Positions 23,033 to 31,275 of a DNA stretch of 64,000 nt are shown one piece after another. Made by a program: the position numbers and the translations under genes. The notes below the pieces were generated by a model. The model searched no databases, had not been told where the DNA came from, and worked only from the letters and a program-made list of their open reading frames with translations. Source of the stretch: Faecalicatena faecalis (GTDB taxonomy: Bacteria > Bacillota > Clostridia > Lachnospirales > Lachnospiraceae); contig NZ_JABACJ020000003.1 in NCBI RefSeq assembly GCF_012524165.2, forward strand, positions 186,001-250,000, read 5' to 3'. Numbering within the stretch: position 1 is the stretch's first letter; each line of letters starts with the position of its first letter.

Positions 23033-24781
23033 TTATTCCGTCCGGCTTGCCAATGCTGCAAAATACCACAGCATATCTTTCAGTCCATCCGGCGCGATCT
23101 CGCTCATCCATGCTCCGACAGAGGATCTCGTGATTACATTTTCTTCTGCCTTCTGGACAAGAAGCTCCTGTGCCTTTACAGCCCCCTCGCCAAGGAATCG
23201 TTTCACCACATGGTACATATTCACTGCTCCGCGTTCCCACTCCAGATTTTTTAATCCCTCGGGAATCCGGTCTTCTGTCTCAGCTTTTCTTGCTGCCAGA
23301 ATGTGCTCTTCGGTCACCTCGCCTTGTTCCGGGAATCCAAATCTCGCATACCGCTCGACCGGACAATCATTCTCCCGCATCAGCTTGACCATTTCATTCG
23401 CCAGCTCAGTCTCCTTTCCAATATCCATCAACGGATGCTCCTGTTTCGGATCAGATTCCAGACAGAACAGCTTGGTGCCAAAATTGATTGCATCATTCAT
23501 TCCCGCTTTTGCACTGATTTTCATCGTCCTGGTGCCCTTCGTAAATGAAAATGGCTCCTGCAGTCCGATATCCTGAAGCTCTGATACCGGGAAACGACTG
23601 TTCATGTGGGTCGGCATCAGCGTATATTCGTACAGTTCACTGCCATCGAGAGGAGCCTTCATGTATACCCAGTTTCCATCCGTCAGGTTGCAGTGTCCAT
23701 CATGATAGCCAAATATCACATATTCCCGTACTTTCTTCCCTTCCCTGATGACCGGGAACAGGGATTTTCCCTGCATATCCTTTGGAATCTCCATGCCAAA
23801 GAAATCTAAAATCGTCACAGGCAGGTCTATGGTCTGCGTCAAAGCCTCTCTGCGCTCTCCCGCAGCCTTGCTCACCGGATCATAGATAAACAGAGGCGTA
23901 TGGGAAATCTCCTCATAAACAGGCATGATCGACTTGCTCCACCAGTCATGCTCTCCCAAAAGGAAGCCATGGTCTGTATTCACGATCAGCATCGTATCTT
24001 CCCACAGACCATACTCATCCATCTTATCAAGAACCTTGCCAAGATAATGGTCGCACATCGTAATCAGTGATGCATACTCCAGCCTCATATGTCTGACAGA
24101 ATCCTCACCCTCTGTCACAAAATAATACGGCGGCCAGTCTCCCATTTCTCCCTGATACTCATGTGCAAACTGCTCTTTATAAGCCTTCTGTGTGAAAAAC
24201 GGCTCATGTGGGTCAAAGGTCTCAATCTGTAAGAACCAGTTATCTTTTTCATGATTCTTTTCTAAGAAATCAAGCCCAGCCCGAAAAGTCCTTGCCTGCG
24301 GCATTTTCTCTTCACTGTCGATGTACTCGCGGTTTGCTTTATCAAAATAATTGACCCTGCCGACCAGCTTTCTCTCAGCCGTTGCATCTATAAGCTCCGG
24401 ACTGGTTTTCCACGGGTCCCCTTCCTGCCCTCTGTTCAGATCAAAGGAAGAATATCTGTGATGGTATGTCGCACCGCCATCCTCCCAGTAATGCTGATGG
24501 TCTGTTGTCAGATGTGTATAGATGCCGTTGTTCTTTAAGATTTCCGGCATGGAGTCATCGAACGGCTCCAAAGGTCCCCAGCTTCTGTGCTGGAAATTCA
24601 GCCTTCCTGTATGCAGTTCTCTTCTGGCCGGCATACATGGCATACTGCCGACATAATTACAGTCAAATGTTACCGCACGGTCGGCCAGCCGCTGAAAATT
24701 AGGTGTCGGAATCCAGTCACATCCGTAAGGCTCTAGCATTTTCCGATTCAGGGAATCGAACATTACCATAATCGCTTTCAT
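23033..24781 (-). CDS. Type I sulfatase (Cys-type), sulfatase 1
   Basis: A 582-residue alkaline-phosphatase-superfamily sulfatase with no signal peptide. The formylglycine motif is Cys49-Met-Pro-Ala-Arg53 (GSMPCMPARRELHTGR). Metal and substrate residues appear in VMFDSLNRKML (Asp9), FDPHEPFF and NTDHGFLLGEHDWWSKS. A C-terminal sub-domain follows from about residue 380. Last gene of a three-gene operon with a GPH transporter and a sialate-O-acetylesterase-like enzyme. It ends at the convergent hairpin. Being cytoplasmic, it would act on imported sulfated oligosaccharides or monosaccharides. Target linkage is not predictable from sequence here. Confidence 0.92.
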   Translation of the reverse strand: MKAIMVMFDSLNRKMLEPYGCDWIPTPNFQRLADRAVTFDCNYVGSMPCMPARRELHTGRLNFQHRSWGPLEPFDDSMPEILKNNGIYTHLTTDHQHYWEDGGATYHHRYSSFDLNRGQEGDPWKTSPELIDATAERKLVGRVNYFDKANREYIDSEEKMPQARTFRAGLDFLEKNHEKDNWFLQIETFDPHEPFFTQKAYKEQFAHEYQGEMGDWPPYYFVTEGEDSVRHMRLEYASLITMCDHYLGKVLDKMDEYGLWEDTMLIVNTDHGFLLGEHDWWSKSIMPVYEEISHTPLFIYDPVSKAAGERREALTQTIDLPVTILDFFGMEIPKDMQGKSLFPVIREGKKVREYVIFGYHDGHCNLTDGNWVYMKAPLDGSELYEYTLMPTHMNSRFPVSELQDIGLQEPFSFTKGTRTMKISAKAGMNDAINFGTKLFCLESDPKQEHPLMDIGKETELANEMVKLMRENDCPVERYARFGFPEQGEVTEEHILAARKAETEDRIPEGLKNLEWERGAVNMYHVVKRFLGEGAVKAQELLVQKAEENVITRSSVGAWMSEIAPDGLKDMLWYFAALASRTE

Positions 24782-24859
24782 TTTTCTCTATCTCCTATCC
24801 TATATCCGATAAATCATTGCGCTTCTTTATAAAAGGAAGAAAAGTCCTTCCTGAAATTA

Positions 24860-26389
24860 CTATAAAATCTCTACGGGTGCAGATGGGCGTGCCGGCAGTC
24901 CGGTACTGCCATAGAGTGTCATCTGGCAGTATGGCATATAGGCAAATTCAACGACCACCTTTTTATCTTCTGTCAGCTCAGGAGAACGTAAATATACACA
25001 ATTTTCTTCTATCTCAACCCCACATCCAATTACCCGTTCTTCACTTGTTACAGTAAAAAGTCCATCCAACTCTCCCTTCAGCATTAGACCATCTCCGGCA
25101 TCTTTAAATTCGACCCGGATGATACCTTCCTGCTTTTCTATCGCTGAAATCCGCGGGGCTTCACAGAGCTTATCCTGACCATACATCTTCCCCAATGCAA
25201 GCAATGCCAGCCTTTCACCTACCGGCTGCTTTTCTTTTGGGTGAATATCAAACCGGCTCCCCACATCCATGATAGATGCCATCCAGCAATCTTTTATTTC
25301 ATCTTCTGCTTCCTGCTGTTGCTGACGCAGTACCGGGAAATTTTCTCCGCTGCATCCCTGCCACGCCTCAAACGGTGCAAGCTGCACGAACAGGAATGGA
25401 AGTTCTTTTTCCCAGGCTTTTCGCCAGGAACGGATCACACCTTCGAACAATTTCTTATATAGAAATGGGTGGTCTGCATCTGCCTCTCCCTGATACCAGA
25501 TCACGCCCCTGCAGTCATAACCTGCAATCCTGCTGACCATTGTCTGGAACAATCCTCCCGGACGTTTCTCATCATGAGGGCCGGCTCCTTGAAACTTTGC
25601 ATACCATTTTCCAATCAGCTTTGTGAAAAATCCAGGTGCTTTCAGGCATTCCTCTTTCATTAACAGATCTACCTTTGATGTAACTTCCGGACTGGATGCA
25701 TGTTTTCTCTTTTTCAGATCCTGGACCAGATACTTTTCCATGTCCAGACTCTGGACTGTCCTATTATACTCCTCTGCCAGTCCTCTCAGTTCTGAATCGC
25801 CGCTTAATTCTTCCTCTGCTATCCACGATACAGCCGGGGTGCCGCCCCAGTTACAGCCAATAACTGCAACCGGAATCTTAAGTTCTATTCTCAGTTTCTT
25901 AGCAAAATAGACACTTACCGCTGAAAACCAAGGTGCATATTCCTTCTGGAAGGGCAGCCATCTATCCCAATGAGAAGCATCCTTTAATCCTTCTTCTGCC
26001 TCGCCTTCAAATGAATATCTCCCGACCTCATAATATCTGAAATGTTCATCAGCTGCGCCTTCTATCGCCTGTTCACCATCTTTATCGCACTGCAGGGTAA
26101 ATTCCATATTACTCTGTCCGCCTGCGATCCATACCTCTCCGATATCCACATTTTTTAATACAACGTGATCACCACAGGACCCAGAGAGATGGAGTTCACC
26201 CTGGAATGCTGCCTCCATTTCTGGAAGGGAAATCTTAAACTCCCCTTCCCCGATCTCTGTCTCTAACAATACCTCGTCATTCCATCTCACCTTAATCTGC
26301 TGAGCCAGGCTGCTGGTTCCCCATACAGATACCTTTTTCCGCCTCTGCAGAACCATGCCGTCCTGAAAAATTTCTGCTAACTGTATCAT
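24860..26389 (-). CDS. Sialate O-acetylesterase-like SGNH esterase
   Basis: A 509-residue member of the SASA/DUF303 carbohydrate esterase group. The nucleophile Ser93 is in AGGQSNMEF. GCNWGGTPAVSWIAEE contributes the oxyanion region, GVIWYQGEADAD is the conserved block three, and DIHPKEK carries the Asp/His pair. N-terminal and C-terminal beta-domains flank the catalytic core, as in the family. No signal peptide. Overlaps the transporter stop by one base (TAATG), so it is co-translated. The likely activity is removal of O-acetyl groups from an imported glycan; activity on sialic acid itself is not implied. Confidence 0.85.
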   Translation of the reverse strand: MIQLAEIFQDGMVLQRRKKVSVWGTSSLAQQIKVRWNDEVLLETEIGEGEFKISLPEMEAAFQGELHLSGSCGDHVVLKNVDIGEVWIAGGQSNMEFTLQCDKDGEQAIEGAADEHFRYYEVGRYSFEGEAEEGLKDASHWDRWLPFQKEYAPWFSAVSVYFAKKLRIELKIPVAVIGCNWGGTPAVSWIAEEELSGDSELRGLAEEYNRTVQSLDMEKYLVQDLKKRKHASSPEVTSKVDLLMKEECLKAPGFFTKLIGKWYAKFQGAGPHDEKRPGGLFQTMVSRIAGYDCRGVIWYQGEADADHPFLYKKLFEGVIRSWRKAWEKELPFLFVQLAPFEAWQGCSGENFPVLRQQQQEAEDEIKDCWMASIMDVGSRFDIHPKEKQPVGERLALLALGKMYGQDKLCEAPRISAIEKQEGIIRVEFKDAGDGLMLKGELDGLFTVTSEERVIGCGVEIEENCVYLRSPELTEDKKVVVEFAYMPYCQMTLYGSTGLPARPSAPVEIL

Positions 26390-27768
26390 TACTCTGCCGC
26401 CTTCTGAGCCACCTCTGCTCTCTTAGCCAGGTCTGCCCTGATTTCTCCCTGTTTCTTTTCCAAATCATAGAAATGAAGGATTACAAGCATGAGTACACAG
26501 AAGATTGCCGGGATAACAGAATATCCCATCTGGATTGCTGTAGTCGCTCCCGCACTCTGTGTTGGTGCTCCACTGACAAATCCTGTTGCTCCCATCAGAA
26601 CTCCTAAGAAACCGCTGGCAATACCTGCACCTACCTTGGATGCAAATCCATTTACGGAATTCATCATAGCCTCGACTCTGACTCCTGTCTTCCACTCGCC
26701 GTAGTCCATACACTGAATCATGAACAGACTTCCGATCATCTGCAGCATAGAGGAACCTGGAACTGCCGCAATGATGCTGCCAATCAAAACCAGAGTCATA
26801 TTGGAGCCTGCAAAATATTTCAGTATATTACCAACTACTGCCAAAATAAGTCCAAGTTTTACAAAGTTCATTGCATACCCTTTTCTCACAGTCATTGGGA
26901 AGATTAGCAGTGTGAATGGGGTCAGCAGGCCAAGCATACCAATCAGAGACATTTTTCCGATATCTCCCATTACATACTGGAAGAAATAAGTCCCAACACC
27001 TGAAATAAGGTTATTATTCACTGCACAGATAAAGGTTGCACCTACAAAAAGGAATAGATATTTATTTTTAGCAATGGCTTTTAAGCCCTCTTTCAGTGTA
27101 ATGTCATCTTTTTTCTGTACACCTGCGGTTTCGTCTTCCACCTCTTCTTTAATAAAGAAGAAACGGAACAGACCAACGATAGTAAGTGGAACAGCATATA
27201 CAAGCATGATCTTTGTCCATCCGCCCGGCTGTGATCCCCATTTTGCGATCAACTGCGGAAGAATAATGCTTGCGATTGTCGGGACAAGCATTGCAAGGAT
27301 ACCTGCTACTGTCAGAGCCTTTGCCCGAAGTTCATCATCTGTCGTGGATCTGGCAAGAAATGTTGTCTCAGATGCACTTAAGAATGTAACACAGACTGCC
27401 TGGATCAATACGTACAATACAAACACCCAGATAATCTTCCCTGTTGTGCCCATCGATGCCGGCGTACTGAAGAAGATAACTGTCAATATCCACGTTGGAA
27501 TCAGGAACAGCTCATAAGGTCTTGCTTTTCCCCACTTTGTTTGGGTCTTATCAATAATATATCCTGCTATTAAATCTGTGACGCCATCAAAGATCTTGCT
27601 GACCAGGAACAGTGTACCCACCAGCCCTGCTGAAAGCCCCAAACTCTGAGTTGCATAAAAAGTCGCCTGCATTAACAGCAAAGAGTTTACTCCCAGTGAA
27701 AAACCTCTCGTGCTCCAAGCGAATGCGTACATTCTGTTTTTGGGCTTTGTTTTTGTTTGTGGTTTCAT
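26389..27768 (-). CDS. GPH-family sugar:cation symporter 1
   Basis: A 459-residue MFS-fold transporter of the glycoside-pentoside-hexuronide family with 12 predicted membrane helices. LVSKIFDGVTDLIAGYIID and KTQTKWGKARPYELFLIPTW form the conserved cytoplasmic loop of this family. First gene of the operon with the esterase and sulfatase 1. Its leader carries the shared AraC-type motif (site A). It probably imports the acetylated and sulfated oligosaccharide that the two downstream enzymes process. Confidence 0.9.
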   Translation of the reverse strand: MKPQTKTKPKNRMYAFAWSTRGFSLGVNSLLLMQATFYATQSLGLSAGLVGTLFLVSKIFDGVTDLIAGYIIDKTQTKWGKARPYELFLIPTWILTVIFFSTPASMGTTGKIIWVFVLYVLIQAVCVTFLSASETTFLARSTTDDELRAKALTVAGILAMLVPTIASIILPQLIAKWGSQPGGWTKIMLVYAVPLTIVGLFRFFFIKEEVEDETAGVQKKDDITLKEGLKAIAKNKYLFLFVGATFICAVNNNLISGVGTYFFQYVMGDIGKMSLIGMLGLLTPFTLLIFPMTVRKGYAMNFVKLGLILAVVGNILKYFAGSNMTLVLIGSIIAAVPGSSMLQMIGSLFMIQCMDYGEWKTGVRVEAMMNSVNGFASKVGAGIASGFLGVLMGATGFVSGAPTQSAGATTAIQMGYSVIPAIFCVLMLVILHFYDLEKKQGEIRADLAKRAEVAQKAAE

Positions 27769-27837
27769 GTGAATCTCCCTTCCTTAAATCTCATATGTAT
27801 TTCATTTGTCTGTAACAAGAGTAATAAAAATTGCCCC

Positions 27838-27867
27838 TTTCAACTATCACTGTTGTTACTTTTTTAG
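27838..27867 (-). promoter_or_regulatory. Shared regulator motif, site A
   Basis: Reads CTAAAAAAGTAACAAC then AGTGATAGTTGAAA on the minus strand, 70 bases before the GPH transporter start. It matches sites B (46401) and C (34133) at most positions. Its last part overlaps a TTGAAA hexamer, so an activator here would touch the -35 region. Confidence 0.6.
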
Positions 27868-27898
27868 TTCGAATATTACCAATTTAATATCTTTTCAT

Positions 27899-28690
27899 CT
27901 ACTTTATACCTAACGCTTCTGACAGCCCTTTTCTGGTTACATACCGGTTATGCCACACATCTGCCGGAGTCTGTAAAATATCAGGCTTCGGTTCATCCTG
28001 CGCATATACAACGGGTCCCCAGATCAAATCCAGGATATGCCATGCCCTGAGTCCTGCCTGCATAAGTGCCGAACGGCAGGTGGAACAGTAAGTGACAGCC
28101 GGCCTGTTTTCCAGAGTTTCTGCACGCCGCTGCATCACTTTTTTTGTAAGTCCGGGATTCACCGGATTTACCATGCCTCCATAGCCGCAGCATTTGGTCT
28201 TTTCTCTGCTGTATGCAGACTCCACATACTGATATCCCAGCTCCCTCAAAATCCATCGAATTCCATCCTGTGTCTCTTTGTCATGGCGCGCTGAGCAGGA
28301 ATCATGGATGGTAAATACCATGTCACTGTCCTTTGCCTTTCCTCTTAATTCCTTTGGCAGCCCTGTCAAGGGCAGGATTTCCCAAAGAGAATATGACTTG
28401 ACCGAACTTTCCTTCTCAAAGACTGCCTTACAGTTCGGGCAGGCAAAAATCATTTCCTCGATATCCACATCTTCCAGGTCACTGATCAATCCTGCAAACC
28501 TTTCTTTAAAAAGATCGTACTGTCCCATATCACGAGTCGGCTTCCCACAGCACTTTAGGACTGCAGAAAACTTCGGCAGTACAGAATCTAAATAAGCGGC
28601 TGTCTTTATCACTGCCTCTGGATGATAAGAAGAAAAACTACATCCCGGCATAAATCCATAATGTATTTCTTTATCAATTGCTGCTGTCAT
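27899..28690 (-). CDS. HdrB-like (CCG-domain) iron-sulfur protein
   Basis: A 263-residue protein with two cysteine-rich CCG domains. The first contains MPGCSFSSYHPE, KCCGKPTRD and FACPNCKAVF. The second contains HDSCSARHD, KCCGYGGMVNPVNPG and YCSTCRSAL. Such domains in heterodisulfide reductase B, glycolate oxidase GlpC-type subunits and SdhE bind [4Fe-4S] clusters, often non-cubane, and pass electrons to or from thiols or quinones. It is the last gene of the four-gene redox module, and its start overlaps the preceding gene by 17 bases, with site GGAGG. No membrane segment. The role is probably the electron entry or exit point of the complex; substrate unknown. Confidence 0.85.
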   Translation of the reverse strand: MTAAIDKEIHYGFMPGCSFSSYHPEAVIKTAAYLDSVLPKFSAVLKCCGKPTRDMGQYDLFKERFAGLISDLEDVDIEEMIFACPNCKAVFEKESSVKSYSLWEILPLTGLPKELRGKAKDSDMVFTIHDSCSARHDKETQDGIRWILRELGYQYVESAYSREKTKCCGYGGMVNPVNPGLTKKVMQRRAETLENRPAVTYCSTCRSALMQAGLRAWHILDLIWGPVVYAQDEPKPDILQTPADVWHNRYVTRKGLSEALGIK

Positions 28691-30482
28691 TTTTCTTACC
28701 TCCGCAAACTTTGGTCGTATACATGGAATAGAAGCCGAGCGCCTGATGGATCTTGACTGGTCTGTGCCCGCTAAGCGGTGGTTCTCCCAGGTTGGCTTTT
28801 ACAAAGTCTTTACGTGCTTCCATAAAGGCTTCTCTTACAGGCAGTTCATGCGGACACACGACTGTACATTCCCCGCAGTCGTTGCAGGAATATGTCTGCA
28901 GTATATCCAGCTGCCCTGTTTTCAGGACCGGATCAAAGACTTCCTTCGGGCATCTGCCAAATTCACTTAACATCGTACATTCCTTCATGCACAGCCTGCA
29001 CTCACAGCTTAGACAGCGTGCTGCTTCTTCCACCGCCTGCTCCTCTGTAAGTCCCAGATCTACCGGCTCGAAATCCAGGATTCTCTCCTGAACCGGGCGC
29101 AGATTGTCCTGGACCCTTGGAAGATCTTTTGTCCCCTCCGGCAGCGGTACATCCAGTTTCGTCTCGTGATTCCACTCACAGTCAAAGTCCCTTTCCTCTG
29201 CCAGATCACGTCCGTTCAGAAAACGATCTATACTGATCGCAGCTTTTCTGCCCAATGCCATGGCTTCAATCACGATTTTCCCGCCTGCAGCATCTCCTGC
29301 AGCAAATACACCTTCTGTCTGCGCAGCCAGGGTCCTGGGATCGACCTGATATCTTCCGCCCTGTCCCTGCGCCACAGCTCCATCTGTAAGATCCTCCACA
29401 AGCTGTCCTGTTGCCATGATCACCGTATCTGCCTCTATCACCTTTGTTTCCTCTTCATATTGCGGATGAAATCTGCCTTCTTCGTCAAATACAGACTTTA
29501 CCTTTTGCAGCCTGATGCCTCTCACAGTGCCATTTTCCGCAAGAATCTCTGCGGGTCCCCAGCCGAAGTTACAGAGTACGCCTTCCTCCACTGCCTGATC
29601 CTTCTCTTTTGTAGAGGCAGGAAGTTCTTCCAGGCTCTCCAGCGAACACTGAGATACCTTTGCTGCTCCCAGACGCAGGGCAGAACGTGCACAGTCCATA
29701 GCTACATCCCCGCCCCCTACAATGACGATCCGCTCCCCTGCCCGGTCAAAGCGGTCTGTAAGACTGATTTCTTTGAGAAATTCTGTTGCTGTATAGACTC
29801 CATCGGCATCATATCCGGGTACTTTTACGATGCTCCCTTTCTGCGCACCGTTTGCCAAAAGGACGGCATCATACTGCTTACGCAGCTCACGCAGAGAAAT
29901 ATCTCTGCCTACTGTGACTCCCATCTGAAAGTTGATTCCCAGACGGTCCAGATAGCGGTATTCCTTCTCTACGATTTCTCTGGGGAGCCTGTATTTTGGA
30001 ATTCCAAGACGCAGCATGCCTCCTGTCTTTTCTTCCTTCTCATAGATTGTTACCTCATGTCCGGCTTTCCTCAGATCGATAGCTGCCTGTGCTCCTGCCG
30101 GACCCGAACCGATGACAGCAACCTTTTTTCCGGTATCTTCACCTGTCGTTACATCCCAGAGAGATTCTTCATCCGCTTTATCTGCCGCAAATCGTTTCAG
30201 GGCTGCTATGGAAAGTGGCTGACCGAATTCCTTTTCTCTTCTGCATGCTTCCTCACATGGATGGGCGCAGATTCTGCCCAGGGTACCCGGAAGGAACAAT
30301 TTTTCCCGGATTACTTTGACTGCTCCCTCATAATCCCTGTCTGCAATCTTCTTTACATATTCTTTTACATCCGTATGCATCGGACATCTGCTTTTACAGA
30401 ATGATTCCTCGGCTCCCATGCATTCCTTCACGATCTTCTCCGCGCTGCAAAGTACATTTTCACTAAATCTCACCGTATTCAT
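28674..30482 (-). CDS. GltD-like NAD(P)H oxidoreductase with N- and C-terminal FeS clusters
   Basis: A protein of about 602 residues resembling the small subunit of glutamate synthase (also NfnB and the N-terminus of dihydropyrimidine dehydrogenase). The N-terminal double-cluster domain has CKSRCPMHTD and GRICAHPCEEACRR. FAD-binding GSGPAGAQAAIDLRKAG and NAD(P)-binding GGGDVAMDCARSALRLG follow. An appended C-terminal ferredoxin-like domain has CLSCECRLCMKEC and CNDCGECTVVCP. I start at 30482 because GAGGAGGG is at ideal distance; the frame extends upstream without a site. It overlaps the FrdB-like gene by 20 bases. It would feed electrons from NAD(P)H into the FeS chain of the module, or take them out. 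Confidence 0.88.
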   Translation of the reverse strand: MNTVRFSENVLCSAEKIVKECMGAEESFCKSRCPMHTDVKEYVKKIADRDYEGAVKVIREKLFLPGTLGRICAHPCEEACRREKEFGQPLSIAALKRFAADKADEESLWDVTTGEDTGKKVAVIGSGPAGAQAAIDLRKAGHEVTIYEKEEKTGGMLRLGIPKYRLPREIVEKEYRYLDRLGINFQMGVTVGRDISLRELRKQYDAVLLANGAQKGSIVKVPGYDADGVYTATEFLKEISLTDRFDRAGERIVIVGGGDVAMDCARSALRLGAAKVSQCSLESLEELPASTKEKDQAVEEGVLCNFGWGPAEILAENGTVRGIRLQKVKSVFDEEGRFHPQYEEETKVIEADTVIMATGQLVEDLTDGAVAQGQGGRYQVDPRTLAAQTEGVFAAGDAAGGKIVIEAMALGRKAAISIDRFLNGRDLAEERDFDCEWNHETKLDVPLPEGTKDLPRVQDNLRPVQERILDFEPVDLGLTEEQAVEEAARCLSCECRLCMKECTMLSEFGRCPKEVFDPVLKTGQLDILQTYSCNDCGECTVVCPHELPVREAFMEARKDFVKANLGEPPLSGHRPVKIHQALGFYSMYTTKVCGGKKNDSSN

Positions 30483-31275
30483 TGCTTCCCTCCTCTCTTG
30501 TCTGATTATCTTCTGCCTGTCCATCTTCTGTCGGATCATTCTTCCAGAAGTTATAGTTGTCGCTTCCCTCTGGTTTCATTCCCCGCTTCTTAGCCTCATC
30601 TCTCAGTATCGTAAGTAACTTCACATGTGGGATCTGTGCCGGGCAGACCAGTTCACAGCTTCCACACAGAACACATTTCCACAAACCGGAAAAAACAGCC
30701 TGTTGTACTCTGTCTGCTTCATCATGTGGGTCAAGATGGCGGAAGGCGACCTGCATCATCGCACCTGGTCCGATATAATCATGGTCGTTGATCTTAAGTG
30801 CAGGGCATACGTCATAACACAGCATACACTCCCGGCAGTTATTCAAACGTTCCAGGGTATTCCAGTAAAGGTCATACTCAATATCTTCGGATTTTTCGAC
30901 CGGATTCAACGTTTTCTTTGCAACCTCTGTCTCTACGAATTTCTTCATGACGGGCTTACGGTCAATCATAAGGTCTCTGATAATCGGCTGTCCTTCCAAA
31001 GGCTCAAATGTATGATGTCCCGGCTGCAGCGCTGTGTAACACGCCAGCCCCGGTTTCCCATCGATCACCATGGAGCATCTTCCACAGATACTGCCACGGC
31101 AGTTATAATCGTAGGCGATCGGCTCTATGTTTTCATATATGTAATGCAGGACCTGCAGCCCCGTCATAAATCCGCTCTCATCTGCCTGCCACGGCACTGT
31201 GTATTCTTTATAGTAGGGGGCTTTATCCTTAGACGGATCATAGCGGAATACCTTTGCAATAATTGTCTCACCCAT
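30463..31275 (-). CDS. Succinate dehydrogenase/fumarate reductase-type FeS subunit
   Basis: A 270-residue FrdB/SdhB-like protein. The N-terminal plant-ferredoxin domain carries the [2Fe-2S] motif CRGSICGRCSMVIDGKPGLAC. The C-terminal part carries CRECMLCYDVCP and CVLCGSCELVCP, both four-cysteine sets suggesting two [4Fe-4S] clusters, rather than one [3Fe-4S] as in ordinary SdhB. A charged tail of about 30 residues follows. Its start overlaps the flavoprotein stop as TAATG, so the two are made in step. No SdhC/D-type membrane anchor is encoded, so the complex is soluble and not a quinone-linked succinate enzyme. Confidence 0.9.
   Translation of the reverse strand: MGETIIAKVFRYDPSKDKAPYYKEYTVPWQADESGFMTGLQVLHYIYENIEPIAYDYNCRGSICGRCSMVIDGKPGLACYTALQPGHHTFEPLEGQPIIRDLMIDRKPVMKKFVETEVAKKTLNPVEKSEDIEYDLYWNTLERLNNCRECMLCYDVCPALKINDHDYIGPGAMMQVAFRHLDPHDEADRVQQAVFSGLWKCVLCGSCELVCPAQIPHVKLLTILRDEAKKRGMKPEGSDNYNFWKNDPTEDGQAEDNQTREEGSNEYGEI

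Noticed and set aside
29166-30404. A 412-codon open frame on the plus strand
   Set aside because: It is entirely antisense to the GltD-like gene, has an unnatural Cys/Ser/His-rich composition and no ribosome site or family resemblance.
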